From assembly GCA_026416815.1 (NCBI GenBank), contig JAOAEJ010000095.1, positions 92,575-156,574 on the forward strand: a stretch of 64,000 bases of DNA, given 5' to 3'. This document shows positions 52,397 to 61,770 of the stretch, one piece after another. The translations under genes and the position numbers were made by a program. The stretch's first letter is position 1. Every line of letters starts with the position of its first letter. The notes under the pieces were generated by a model that was not told the origin of the DNA, ran no database searches, and worked only from the letters and a program-made list of their open reading frames with translations. The DNA comes from Clostridia bacterium (GTDB lineage Bacteria > Bacillota > Clostridia > Acetivibrionales > DSM-2933).

Positions 52397-52645
52397 TTCA
52401 TCCCTCCTTTATATAGCACTATGGAATATTTATACAAATTATCACAAAACTCCTCTTAATTCAATACCTATTGTATTTTTAAGAGTATACTTTCACTATG
52501 TAACAGCTATAATAATTAAATAGTTTATTTCCTAATCATATATATAATACTCAGAAAATAATATAATATATATATGAGATACCATAAACCTTATAGCGAG
52601 GGGCAATTAGGAATATTCCGTAATACTTTTGATAATTCAGCAGTG
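52397..52645. other. AT-rich intergenic, nothing recognised
   Basis: Very AT-rich with no gene, terminator or clear promoter visible. It leads into a family-1 repeat. Confidence 0.4.
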
Positions 52646-52771
52646 TATATATAAATTGCAAAAAAGAATCTACAACGAAGTTCTCCCTAAATCTTTTTTG
52701 CAATTTGTTACCTTAAGTTATATTGCCATAATCAAATGTTTCCTTGTAATATCATTATCGCAATTTATATA
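52646..52771 (+). repeat. Family-1 MITE-like repeat, full copy
   Basis: TATATATAAATTGCAAAAAA ... CTTTTTTGCAATTTGTTACC, then TATTGCCATAAT ... ATTATCGCAATTTATATA. Same orientation as 5302; one base change (GCGATAAT to GCCATAAT) weakens the second stem. Confidence 0.9.
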
Positions 52772-52835
52772 GCACATTCAATGCAGTTTGTTAATTTCCC
52801 AGATTCATCAATTTTAGATACCTGGAGAGAAGCTT

Positions 52836-53009
52836 ATGTTTATACTTATTTCTGTCACAACTTGCTTGCTTATATTAATCTTTATGGTCCATGCAATAAT
52901 TACTAACAATATAAATAAACAGTATAACGGATATTGCTGCAGTAAAAACTGCTCTCTATGCGGGGATGATAGCTGTATGCTTAATAATAGCTCAACCGAC
53001 AGCTTATAA
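52836..53009 (+). CDS. Small membrane protein with a cysteine cluster
   Basis: 57 residues. One N-terminal helix (LISVTTCLLILIFMVHAIIT), then CCSKNCSLCGDDSC, five Cys within 14 residues. The architecture resembles FeoB-associated Cys-rich membrane proteins, but feoB lies at the other end of the window. CTGGAGAG precedes the ATG. It may bind metal or an Fe-S cluster (inference). Confidence 0.65.
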   Translation: MFILISVTTCLLILIFMVHAIITNNINKQYNGYCCSKNCSLCGDDSCMLNNSSTDSL

Positions 53010-53063
53010 TCCCTTTCCTTTATTTAGCTTCTAGGCTCTAACTACTGTCTTTTAAAATAAGAA

Positions 53064-53095
53064 ATCAGGTAAACCGTTAAAGATCTACCTGACTT
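53064..53095 (-). terminator. Terminator of the ABC-F gene
   Basis: GTCAGGTA / TACCTGAT stem with an AU-rich loop; followed by TTTCTTATTTT on the minus strand. Confidence 0.75.
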
Positions 53096-53123
53096 CCGTA
53101 TATAATTTGTCAATATTATATAC

Positions 53124-54740
53124 TTAGCTGTACATTTCCTCACGAAGCTTTGCAATATCTTGATTTTCAATATATTCATCATAGGACATTTGTCTGTCAA
53201 TTACTCCCTTTGGAGTAATTTCAATTATCCTGTTGGCTACCGTTTCAACAAGCTGGTGGTCATGAGATGTAAACAGGATAGTCCCTTTAAAATTTGTCAT
53301 ACCGTTGTTAAGAGCAGTTATAGATTCCAAATCAAGGTGGTTTGTAGGCTCATCAAATATGAGAACGTTCGCACCTGACAACATCATTCTTGAGAACATA
53401 CAGCGTGCTTTTTCGCCTCCCGAAAGAACACTGGCTTTTTTAAGGGCTTCTTCCCCTGAGAAAAGCATTCTGCCAAGCCATCCCCTGATAAACGTCTCTG
53501 TCTGGTCTTTTGAGAATTGACGAAGCCAATCTACCAGTGCTAAATCCACACCTTCAAAGTAAGGGGTGTTGTCCTTAGGATAATATGCTCTTGAAGTAGT
53601 TATACCCCAGTTGTATTCACCGCTATCGGCCTCAAGCTCACCTGCAAGTATTTTAAACAGTGTACTTTTTGCTATACCATCGGTTCCTACAAAGGCTATT
53701 TTATCCCCTTTATTTACTACAAAGCTCACATCGTTAAGAACCTTCTGTCCCTCTATGGTTTTACTTATACTTTTAACAAACAGTAAATCGTTTCCAACTT
53801 CTCTATCAGGCTTGAAGTCAATAAACGGATACTTCCTTGATGAAGGCTTAATGTCCTCAAGAGTGAGGTTTTCAAGAAGCTTCTTCCTTGATGTCGCCTG
53901 CTTGGACTTAGACGCATTAGCACTAAACCTCTGTATGAACTCTTGGAGTTCCTTTCTTCTCGCCTCAACCTTTTTATTGGCTTCCTTCATCTGCCTTAAA
54001 ATCAGCTGACTGGACTCATACCAGAAATCATAGTTACCGACAAACAATTGGATTTTTCCAAAATCAATATCGGCTATATGAGTACACACCTTATTTAAAA
54101 AGTGCCTGTCATGGGAAACTACAATGACAGTATTTTCAAAGTTTGCAAGGAAGTTTTCAAGCCATGTTACAGACGCAATATCCAAGTGGTTGGTAGGCTC
54201 GTCCAACAGCAAAATGTCCGGATTTCCGAACAATGCCTGTGCAAGCAGTACCTTTACTTTTTCATTACCCTCAAGCTCTCCCATCTTCTTATTGTGAATC
54301 TCTTCTTTAATCCCAAGACCATTTAAAAGTGTAGCAGCATCGGACTCTGCTTCCCATCCGTTCATCTCGGCAAATTCGCCTTCCAACTCTGACAGTCTGA
54401 TACCGTCTTCTTCAGAAAAATCAGGCTTTGCATAAAGCTTTTCTTTTTCCTCCATGATGGTAAACAGTTTGCTGTGTCCCATCATTACCGTCTTGAGCAC
54501 CTCATGCTCATCATATTCAAAGTGGTTCTGTTTTAACACCGTCATTCTTTTACCCGGTTCAATTATTACATCGCCCTTACTTGGCTCTATATCTCCTGAG
54601 AGTATCTTCAGGAAAGTAGACTTTCCTGCACCATTGGCTCCAATTAATCCATAGCAATTTCCCGGGGTGAATTTTATATTAACGTCTTCAAATAATGTAC
54701 GTCCGCCAAATCTTAAAGTTACACCATTAGTACTTATCAT
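53124..54740 (-). CDS. ABC-F family ATPase (YbiT/YkpA type)
   Basis: 538 residues, two ABC domains and no membrane part, with an ABC-F linker (EANKKVEARRKELQEFIQRF). NBD1 has Walker A GANGAGKST at 34-42 and LLLDEPTNHLD, but its signature is LEGNEKVKVLLAQ. NBD2 has the proper LSGGEKARCMF and LIFDEPTNHLD, but its Walker A is GTDGIAKST, with Ala for the last Gly. ABC-F proteins act on the ribosomal E site; the degenerate half fits the YbiT-like branch. It stands alone. Confidence 0.92.
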   Translation of the reverse strand: MISTNGVTLRFGGRTLFEDVNIKFTPGNCYGLIGANGAGKSTFLKILSGDIEPSKGDVIIEPGKRMTVLKQNHFEYDEHEVLKTVMMGHSKLFTIMEEKEKLYAKPDFSEEDGIRLSELEGEFAEMNGWEAESDAATLLNGLGIKEEIHNKKMGELEGNEKVKVLLAQALFGNPDILLLDEPTNHLDIASVTWLENFLANFENTVIVVSHDRHFLNKVCTHIADIDFGKIQLFVGNYDFWYESSQLILRQMKEANKKVEARRKELQEFIQRFSANASKSKQATSRKKLLENLTLEDIKPSSRKYPFIDFKPDREVGNDLLFVKSISKTIEGQKVLNDVSFVVNKGDKIAFVGTDGIAKSTLFKILAGELEADSGEYNWGITTSRAYYPKDNTPYFEGVDLALVDWLRQFSKDQTETFIRGWLGRMLFSGEEALKKASVLSGGEKARCMFSRMMLSGANVLIFDEPTNHLDLESITALNNGMTNFKGTILFTSHDHQLVETVANRIIEITPKGVIDRQMSYDEYIENQDIAKLREEMYS

Positions 54741-54806
54741 TTTGCTTACCTTCTTTCTCTATTAAATAACTCGCATATTATAACATATTGTAGAAAAGTA
54801 GTCTAA

Positions 54807-54928
54807 TACTACTTTGTTATTTTTGAATTTATAATAAAGAAATAGCAACATAAAAACGTTGTTGATTATTTCTTCAACATCGGATTAAACTTGTAATTGC
54901 CGTAATTAAGGTAAATAACAAAGTAGTA
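54807..54928. repeat. Nested 122-bp inverted repeat
   Basis: TACTACTTTGTTATTT (54807-54822) pairs exactly with AAATAACAAAGTAGTA (54913-54928). Inside, AAGAAATA and AACGTTGTT/ATTTCTT form a second hairpin. It fills the ~310-base gap between the ABC-F and CapA genes and has no other copy in the window. Confidence 0.7.
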
Positions 54929-55051
54929 CTAATATATATCAAAATTTATTATGTTAAAAATTATATTTAAATGCTAATATTGATTAATAGGCATAATCAG
55001 TACATATAATAAGTATACTGCACCAAACTTTTTAAATATGGTGGTGTAATA

Positions 55052-56161
55052 ATGAAAAAGCTATTAATTTCTCTAGGAGCAATTGTATTAACAATACTAA
55101 TTTCCATTACCTCCACGCTTTTCTGGGACAAGGTGCTTTCGGAAAATGATTTGTCCTCCATCCCTCAAAAGCAGCCAAACGAAGAAAAGGTTAACCAAAT
55201 AGTTGCTAGCTCTCCACCAAAAAAGACGGTTACTTTCTCTTTTGGAGGGGATGTGTTGCTTGCTGACCGTGTAGGCAATCTAATAAAACAGCATGGCGAC
55301 GGTTATATTCTCTCAGATGTAAAGCCAGTCCTTCAGAGTGCTGACATTGCAATGGTCAACTTTGAATCCCCCATAAGTACAAGAGGAGTACGAGAAAAAG
55401 ATAAACAATATACCTTTAGGGCCAGACCTGAACATACCTCTGAATTGACTTCTGCGGGCATAGATATAGTAACCCTTGCCAACAATCATGTTCTTGACTT
55501 TGGCATAGACGCTTTACTCGACACTTTCCAAAATCTTGATAAACACGGCATTTTATATGCCGGGGCAGGACGGGATATTATGAGGGCAAGCGAGCCGGTA
55601 TTTATCACTAAGAATGACACCAAGGTCGCTATTATTGCCTCCAGCCACGTCATACCCTTTTCAACCTGGGCAGCAGGGGCAAAAAAGCCCGGAGTCGCAA
55701 CTACCTACAACCCATCAAGAATCAAAGAAGAAATTGCTAAAGCCAAATCCCAAGCAAATGTAGTCGCAGTATATGTCCATTGGGGAATAGAAATGAAGGA
55801 AAAGCCGGTTAATTACCAAAAAAATCTAGCTAAACTGTACATCGATGAAGGCGCGGATATAGTGATAGGCTCACACCCCCATGTGCTGCAGGGGCTTGAA
55901 TTTTATAAGGGAAAAATTATTGCATATAGTCTTGGTAACTTCGTTTTCACCAACTATAAAAAGGACACAATGATTTTGAATATTGAGGCTGAAAAGGGTA
56001 AAATAAATGAGGTAAAGCTTATTCCATGTCAAATTAACAACTGCAAGCCCTATCTAGTAAAGGATACACAACGCAGAGAGGCGATCCTTGAGAAGGTTGA
56101 ATCAATTTCCTTTGATGTAGATATAAATGCCAAAGGAATAGCTGTTCCCAAAAGTAAATAA
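55052..56161 (+). CDS. CapA family protein (poly-gamma-glutamate synthesis type)
   Basis: 369 residues. N-terminal anchor (LISLGAIVLTILISITSTLF) and a metallophosphatase-like CapA domain with SFGGDVLLADRVGN, MVNFESPIST, VTLANNHVLDFG, VYVHWGIEMKEKP and VIGSHPHVLQG. CapA/PgsA proteins take part in capsule polymer export or endopeptidase steps; the other cap genes (B, C, D) are absent here, so the role is open. GGTGGTG precedes the ATG. Confidence 0.9.
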   Translation: MKKLLISLGAIVLTILISITSTLFWDKVLSENDLSSIPQKQPNEEKVNQIVASSPPKKTVTFSFGGDVLLADRVGNLIKQHGDGYILSDVKPVLQSADIAMVNFESPISTRGVREKDKQYTFRARPEHTSELTSAGIDIVTLANNHVLDFGIDALLDTFQNLDKHGILYAGAGRDIMRASEPVFITKNDTKVAIIASSHVIPFSTWAAGAKKPGVATTYNPSRIKEEIAKAKSQANVVAVYVHWGIEMKEKPVNYQKNLAKLYIDEGADIVIGSHPHVLQGLEFYKGKIIAYSLGNFVFTNYKKDTMILNIEAEKGKINEVKLIPCQINNCKPYLVKDTQRREAILEKVESISFDVDINAKGIAVPKSK

Positions 56162-56178
56162 AATCTTTATCACTATAT

Positions 56179-56219
56179 AAATAGCTGTTTTGTCCGTTTG
56201 TCGGACAAAACAGCTATTT
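56179..56219. terminator. Bidirectional terminator between capA-like and recJ genes
   Basis: AAATAGCTGTTTTGTCCG / CGGACAAAACAGCTATTT, 18 perfect base pairs with a 5-base loop; it contains the recJ stop. Confidence 0.95.
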
Positions 56220-58505
56220 TAAGTACTCCTTAAACCTTTCAGCTTCCAGCTTAAGCAAAAATTGCTGGTATGCACTCTTTTCCATTAGCGCGTTCTTGAG
56301 GTTTTTTTCTGCCATATGTATATTCCTATCAGGTGAATTATTGCTTATATCTATATACACCCTATTATCGTCTATGTTCCATGAATACTTAATCTTTCCT
56401 GCAGCCCTCAGGTATTTAAGCCCGGCTTTTATGATGGTCTCTTCCACGCATAGTCTTGATGCAAGTGTCTCTAACTGAACTCTCCCATCATCGTTGTTTA
56501 TAATGTACTTTAAAGTGCTCATTAGGTTCATTACAAACCCCTTAAAAGAATAGTCGGGCAGTACCGAAAAATTCAGTACTATATTTTGCGGATTAACCAG
56601 TGAAACCAACTCTCGAAAGATAGCAGTGTTTGTCGGGGTTGAAAGCAGCAACAGATTGTCCGCCTGTTTCAGACCATATCTATCGACAGTTCCTTCTATA
56701 GGACACGCTGAATTAAGCCCTTCATAGAAAACAACCGCACCTTTATACTGAGATATAATATTCATTATACTCTTTCCTCTGCAGTCAGTAAAACCCCCTT
56801 CAAAGGCTTTGACCATCTTTCCGCTTGATTCTATGATATAGTCCAGCGTAAGCTGAAGCTGAGAATTCCCCCTGTATGTGTTTCTGCCTATTTTATAAGT
56901 AATATCAAAAACCTTACCCTGAAGGTTTGTATCCCCTCCAAACCACTTGACCGCAGGAATTCTAATGTTATTTTCCCCCGCCAACACCATAATGTGATGG
57001 TTTTTTTCGGTTTTTCTATCACTTACAACCGAAACATTCCTTGCAGTAAATACTGGGGCCTCAAAACCTTCTCCATAAGGTCCTGCACTGCATAGCCTTT
57101 CGTACAACTCCTCATTCACACCGCCAACATCCAGCTCCCTATCCACATCCACAGTAACAGTTGAGCTTATGGAATACCTCTTCTCCGCTGCTCGTTCTAT
57201 CTCTTCAGCGAAAGCTTCAAGATCTTCACGTCTTAGTGAAAGTCCCGCGGCCGCTGAGTGACCGCCAAACTTCAACAGCTTACTGCTACATTCTTTAATC
57301 AGCTCGTAAACATTTATTTCATCTATAGAACGTGCAGATCCTACTACCGTACTGCCATCCTCTTTCATAGACAGTAGTATTGCCGGCTTTTTGTATGTCT
57401 CGCATATTTTACCTGCTGCTATACCGATTATACCGTGGTGCCAGAATTCATTGAACAGTACCAGAACCGTTTTATTCTTTTTCCTGTTTTCAACCATGTC
57501 TACAGCCTGTTCTATAATCTCCTGCTGCACTCTTTTGCGCTCTCTATTGAGAATGTCTATTCTTTCAGCCATGCTTCTTGCGTAATGGCTGATATTACAT
57601 AAAAATAGCTCTACAGGAAGCTTCGCAGTATCCATCCTGCCCGCTGCATTTATTCTTGGGGCAATCTGAAAGGCTATATCCTCCTCATTAGTCAGTTTAC
57701 TGTTTTGTTCAATTACTGCAAAAAGCTCCTTCAAACCTACCCTTTCGGTATTAAACAGTCTGGGCAGAGCTTTCTTCAGAAGATATCTGTTTTCGCCGTT
57801 CAAACTAACTACATCAGCTACCAGTGATAACGCAAGCAGGTCTAAAAACTCCTTGGATTTTTCTTGCTGATTGTAGTGCTGGAGTAAAGCAAGGCACAAA
57901 AAATACGCCATTGCACAGCCGGAGATATTCCTCGCTCTATGTCCTTCTGCCAGTAGCTTAGGGTTTAAGATAATCTCTGTAGGTGGAAGGTTATCGGGAA
58001 TATTATGATGGTCTGTGATAATGACATCCATCCCCAAGTCTTTTGCAAGAGCTATTTCATTACTGTTGGATATACCACAGTCACAAGTGATTACTAGAGA
58101 AACTCCCCTTCCTGCCATACCTCGTATTACTTCTTCATTCATTCCGTACCCCTCGGTGAACCGATCAGGGACATGGTAAATCACGCTGCTTGTGAAAAAA
58201 TTCAGGCATTGAACCAATGTAGCGGTACTGGTTACTCCATCAACGTCATAATCACCGTATACCGCAATCAATTGCTTTGACTCGATAGCCTCTACAATTC
58301 TTTGTATGGCCTCATCCATATATGGAAATTCAGATGTTTCCGTGGGTATATAAAACTCTTCATGCAACATTTGCCTGATAGTATCAGCACTTGTATATCC
58401 TCTGTTATAGAAAATCTTTGCAATCAGTTCATCACCATCAGCGGCTTGCACAATTTCCTGAGGAATTTTCAGATTTTGATTAAGGATGTTTATTTTGATA
58501 TTCAT
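56214..58505 (-). CDS. recJ: Single-stranded-DNA exonuclease RecJ
   Basis: 763 residues. DHH domain: YGDYDVDGVTSTATL with the aspartates at 85-90, CDCGISN and ITDHHNIPD; DHHA1 domain with SARSIDEINVYELIKECSSK and KFGGHSAAAGLSL; then an OB-fold part. RecJ degrades ssDNA 5'-3' in recombination and repair. It is ~190 residues longer than the E. coli enzyme; the extra C-terminal region includes a winged-helix-like LETLASRLCVEETIIKAGLK segment, common in Firmicute RecJ. Confidence 0.94.
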   Translation of the reverse strand: MNIKINILNQNLKIPQEIVQAADGDELIAKIFYNRGYTSADTIRQMLHEEFYIPTETSEFPYMDEAIQRIVEAIESKQLIAVYGDYDVDGVTSTATLVQCLNFFTSSVIYHVPDRFTEGYGMNEEVIRGMAGRGVSLVITCDCGISNSNEIALAKDLGMDVIITDHHNIPDNLPPTEIILNPKLLAEGHRARNISGCAMAYFLCLALLQHYNQQEKSKEFLDLLALSLVADVVSLNGENRYLLKKALPRLFNTERVGLKELFAVIEQNSKLTNEEDIAFQIAPRINAAGRMDTAKLPVELFLCNISHYARSMAERIDILNRERKRVQQEIIEQAVDMVENRKKNKTVLVLFNEFWHHGIIGIAAGKICETYKKPAILLSMKEDGSTVVGSARSIDEINVYELIKECSSKLLKFGGHSAAAGLSLRREDLEAFAEEIERAAEKRYSISSTVTVDVDRELDVGGVNEELYERLCSAGPYGEGFEAPVFTARNVSVVSDRKTEKNHHIMVLAGENNIRIPAVKWFGGDTNLQGKVFDITYKIGRNTYRGNSQLQLTLDYIIESSGKMVKAFEGGFTDCRGKSIMNIISQYKGAVVFYEGLNSACPIEGTVDRYGLKQADNLLLLSTPTNTAIFRELVSLVNPQNIVLNFSVLPDYSFKGFVMNLMSTLKYIINNDDGRVQLETLASRLCVEETIIKAGLKYLRAAGKIKYSWNIDDNRVYIDISNNSPDRNIHMAEKNLKNALMEKSAYQQFLLKLEAERFKEYLK

Positions 58506-59183
58506 ACATAGCTCCCGGCTCGAATTGATTTATGCAATAATGTATATATTATAGCATTATATCTGTCTAAACCGAAAGTATTATAGACAAGACTTCCCTA
58601 GATGAAATAGAATCAGAAAAAGAGCCCATAATGATCTACGCTACAGCTAATGCAGATTCCTACATACCTGCAAACAATCTTTCGACTGCCTACAAGCATT
58701 ACGGGACCTACACCAACCTTTGCTCGACTATCAAAGATACCTTAGAAGCCTGCTGCAATCTCTTGACTGCAACAAACCTCCAGCTAATTAGAAGCGAGAA
58801 ATTAGAGGTGAGAGGTTGAAAAACCCCAAACATAAATTCCTTTCTAGTTCGCCTGCGGAACCCTTGATAATCTTAGCTCGAATACTATACATCCCTTTTG
58901 ACCATACTGCAATATTTAGTACTGCAGTACAGCCTTACAAGACATATAATACTCTTCCCGCCGGCTAATACCAAGCCTAAGTCGGACCCGATACCAACCT
59001 TTGGTCGACTATTACAGAGCCTTGCAGCAATTCAAAAAACAAAACCGCTGAACAACCAAACACAACCAGCAAGGTTATGACGCTGTAGGAGACCCTGCAA
59101 TAATCTTTGCTCGACCACCATGAACCCTTGTGCTATTATTGTGTCCGCAATAGGTTTAAATATTAGAGGAATTTTTAAACAAA
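58506..59183 (+). repeat. Gene-free block with five degenerate repeats
   Basis: Nothing here is supportable as a gene. Five imperfect units around ACCTTTGCTCGACTAT begin near 58671, 58709, 58861, 58989 and 59091, each preceded by CC-TGCAATAA-like and followed by an ...ACC/CCC end (examples: ACCAACCTTTGCTCGACTAT, ACCAACCTTTGGTCGACTAT, AATAATCTTTGCTCGACCAC). Spacing is irregular (38-152 bases). The GC content is higher than in nearby gaps. A purine-rich GAAGCGAGAAATTAGAGG stretch lies at 58789-58810. Confidence 0.6.
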
Positions 59184-60248
59184 TTAATTATGCATACTAA
59201 GCTGCTCATTGATTTTTTTTGTCCCCAAATATCCTACTAAAATCCCACCTATCAACAAACAATCCATAAGTACTACATTAGGTTCCTCATAATTCCCTCT
59301 GAACAATACCCCTAAAAGAAGACCAAGACATATAGCAACGCCCCATTTCAGGACAGGTAAAAGCTGTTTGAACATAAGGACATTGCCTGTATTTTCTACT
59401 CTGTTATTTATAAAAGCCCTGCTTCCTATAAGGCAAAATACTAAAGCAAGGATTGCCAATATAAATATCTTTAACATAAAATCATTATAAACATAACTGC
59501 CGTAGTCACTTTGAGTTTGTGGCTGCACATACTCAGGGTCGGGTAGGAAATAGATGGTTAGTACTCTTCCCACTCTATACATATTCTCAATAAACCAGTG
59601 ATTGTACTTCAAACCAAAGTTAGCACTTATAAACTCTCTAAGCATATCCAACACCACAAAAGGCACTGCAAAAACTATAGGACCTACCACACCGGCAACT
59701 ATACTGTTACCCATCAATGCCTGTGTAAGCATTAATCCGCTGTAGTATGCCATAAATAAAAACATATTTATAGCGACCCACTGAATTACTATGTAGTAAG
59801 GTTCATCTATAAAATTAATATTATTAAAGTAAAACATCGTAAGAATACCCAAGGCAATTATGAAAGTCCCACAGATAATCCCCATGCCGACTATCCATTT
59901 TGCAGCAAATATCTGTATACGCGTATATGGAAGCGAAAATACAAGGCTGCTTGTTGAACCTTTTCTATCATGGTAAAATATTACTACCGCAAGGAAGGCT
60001 ACAAGTATAATCATAAACATATAAAAATCATCTCTAGCCCTGCCGCCTAAAAGGTGTTGACTGAGCCAATTTTTTGAGGCACTTACAAAATGCTCATGGT
60101 TTTGTTTCTGAGAAATTTTCAGATAATCCATATTGTCCATAATACCAATGATCTTGGAAAACACTATACCCAAAACCATAAGAAGGCCTACCCATCGAGC
60201 GCTTCTCCATTCCTTATACAGCAGAGGCTTCTGAAACAAACCGACCAT
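59184..60248 (-). CDS. ABC transporter permease of a GntR-linked system
   Basis: About 354 residues with six or more helices (RWVGLLMVLGIVFSKIIGIM; FYMFMIILVAFLAVVIFYHD; IGSRAFINNRVENTGNVLMF). It resembles ABC-2 permeases of YtrA-regulated exporters in Bacillus. Of two ATGs 6 bases apart, the inner one (60248) has the better spacing from AAGGAGGG. It overlaps the ATPase gene, so the two are co-translated. Confidence 0.85.
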   Translation of the reverse strand: MVGLFQKPLLYKEWRSARWVGLLMVLGIVFSKIIGIMDNMDYLKISQKQNHEHFVSASKNWLSQHLLGGRARDDFYMFMIILVAFLAVVIFYHDRKGSTSSLVFSLPYTRIQIFAAKWIVGMGIICGTFIIALGILTMFYFNNINFIDEPYYIVIQWVAINMFLFMAYYSGLMLTQALMGNSIVAGVVGPIVFAVPFVVLDMLREFISANFGLKYNHWFIENMYRVGRVLTIYFLPDPEYVQPQTQSDYGSYVYNDFMLKIFILAILALVFCLIGSRAFINNRVENTGNVLMFKQLLPVLKWGVAICLGLLLGVLFRGNYEEPNVVLMDCLLIGGILVGYLGTKKINEQLSMHN

Positions 60249-61125
60249 TTTCATTTCCCTCCTTAATAGAATAAATCAGCATATCCTCCAGACTTAGGTC
60301 TATCTCCTCCACAAACATCGCACCCTTTGACATAAGCCTTTTTACCAATTCCTCTGAATGGCGCTTTGTAATTATATAATGCACCCGTCCTATGGATTCT
60401 ACTGTCATAACATCATCCCAAGTGGAAATCTCTGCTGGGATATTACTTTTAAAAACCACCTGGAGCTTTTTCATACTTGTCTTGATACCGTCAACTGAAT
60501 TCACATACTGGATATGGCCTTGTTTTATTATAGCGATTTCATCACAAAATCTTTCAAGATCGCTTAAATGGTGTGAAGAAATGATTACGGTGGTACTACG
60601 CTCCTCCACTTCCTCCAGTAAAAGCCTGAAAACTTCTCTTTTTGCCAGCGGGTCCAAGCCTGATGTAGGTTCATCCAAAATCAAGTATTCGGGACAGAAG
60701 CTTAAATTGAGCATAAGTGAAAGCCTCATTTTCATTCCCTTTGACAGTTGTTTTATTCTCCTGTCTTTCGGGATAGTAAATACCTTATTGAGTTGCTCAA
60801 ACCGTTCTTCCGAAAAGGACGGATAGGCCATCTTATATAGGCTCACCATATCTTTGATTTTATAGAACGTAAAATACTGGTTCTGGTCGGCAACATATCC
60901 TATTTTCTGTTTTACCAAGGGGTTCTCAAAAACCTCTTTCCCATCAAATAATACACTCCCTTTTTCAGGTTTGTATATTCCGGTAAGACACTTTATAAGG
61001 CTTGTTTTCCCCGCACCATTTTCTCCTACCAGTCCGAATATTCCCTTCTTACTTATCTTAAGATCAATATCCTTAAGTACCTGTTTTTCTCCAAGGGTTT
61101 TGCTTAAACAATTGACTTCAATCAT
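60214..61125 (-). CDS. ABC transporter ATPase of a GntR-linked system
   Basis: 303 residues: Walker A GENGAGKTS, Q-loop in GYVADQNQYFTFYK, signature LSKGMKMRLSL, Walker B YLILDEPTSGLDP and H-loop ISSHHLSDLE. The ~80-residue C-terminal extension is usual for YtrB-like exporters. It begins 13 bases after the GntR gene. These systems often respond to cell-wall antibiotics; this one is not proven to. Confidence 0.92.
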   Translation of the reverse strand: MIEVNCLSKTLGEKQVLKDIDLKISKKGIFGLVGENGAGKTSLIKCLTGIYKPEKGSVLFDGKEVFENPLVKQKIGYVADQNQYFTFYKIKDMVSLYKMAYPSFSEERFEQLNKVFTIPKDRRIKQLSKGMKMRLSLMLNLSFCPEYLILDEPTSGLDPLAKREVFRLLLEEVEERSTTVIISSHHLSDLERFCDEIAIIKQGHIQYVNSVDGIKTSMKKLQVVFKSNIPAEISTWDDVMTVESIGRVHYIITKRHSEELVKRLMSKGAMFVEEIDLSLEDMLIYSIKEGNENGRFVSEASAV

Positions 61126-61138
61126 CGTTATTTCACCT

Positions 61139-61513
61139 CTATCCTAATTCTTTGTATATATCATCAAGCATTTTAACAACATCCTGCTTTCCCATGCCCA
61201 TGTAGTGAGCTTCAATAGCAATCTTTTTTATTTGTCCCTTAAGAGATTCCAGCTTTTCGTCATCAACTCTGGGCTTATAGTTTACCGCCACAAATGTCCC
61301 CCTCCCCCGTATTGTCTCTATTGCTTTTTGCCGCTCCAATTCCTGATAGGCTTTACTCACAGTATTGGGATTAGCCATGATAATAGATGATAGTTCTCTT
61401 ACCGAAGGAATTTTATCTCCTGGCTTTAAAATACCCTTGATAATCATTTCTTTGAACCCTTCAACAATTTGCTCATAAATAGGTTTGCTGCTGCGGCCGT
61501 CAATTTGTATCAA
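61139..61513 (-). CDS. YtrA-type GntR repressor
   Basis: 124 residues. GntR winged helix: PIYEQIVEGFKEMIIKGILK, PGDKIPSVRELSSIIMANPN and TVSKAYQELERQKAIETIRG, then a short C-terminal dimerisation part (YtrA subfamily). The start is TTG with GGGGGTG 5 bases upstream. It heads the operon with the ATPase and permease and probably binds the palindrome in the promoter. Confidence 0.93.
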   Translation of the reverse strand: MIQIDGRSSKPIYEQIVEGFKEMIIKGILKPGDKIPSVRELSSIIMANPNTVSKAYQELERQKAIETIRGRGTFVAVNYKPRVDDEKLESLKGQIKKIAIEAHYMGMGKQDVVKMLDDIYKELG

Positions 61514-61541
61514 TATTACACCCCCTCACTATGCGCCCTAA

Positions 61542-61596
61542 GTGTATTATACGAACTAGTACACTGAATTATAATCTAATTTTACCTATATGTCAA
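61542..61596 (-). promoter_or_regulatory. Promoter and operator of the GntR-ABC operon
   Basis: TTGACA (61591-61596), 17 bases, TATAAT (61568-61573). Just downstream, GTGTA ... TACAC (61542-61564, with inner TA/TA) forms a 23-bp inverted repeat over the start site, of the YtrA-operator type. Confidence 0.85.
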
Positions 61597-61770
61597 ATAA
61601 TTCTATATATTGGTGGAGGTATATAAAAACTTTCTTTTTAGAGTGGTCTATAAATGCACTGTATATCAAGTATAGTTATCATGTAAACAATGTTACTTTA
61701 TTAGTATTTTGACCATTGTAGTTTACTACGTGGCGGACTTCTTTGCGCATATGTTAAATCAAATAAAAAA

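Noticed and set aside
567..52771. CRISPR array made of the recurring ~125-bp elements
   Set aside because: Copies are kilobases apart, in both orientations, with terminal inverted repeats; no spacer pattern or cas genes.
58631..59080. Two ~60-codon plus-strand frames
   Set aside because: They run through the degenerate repeat block and lack ribosome sites.
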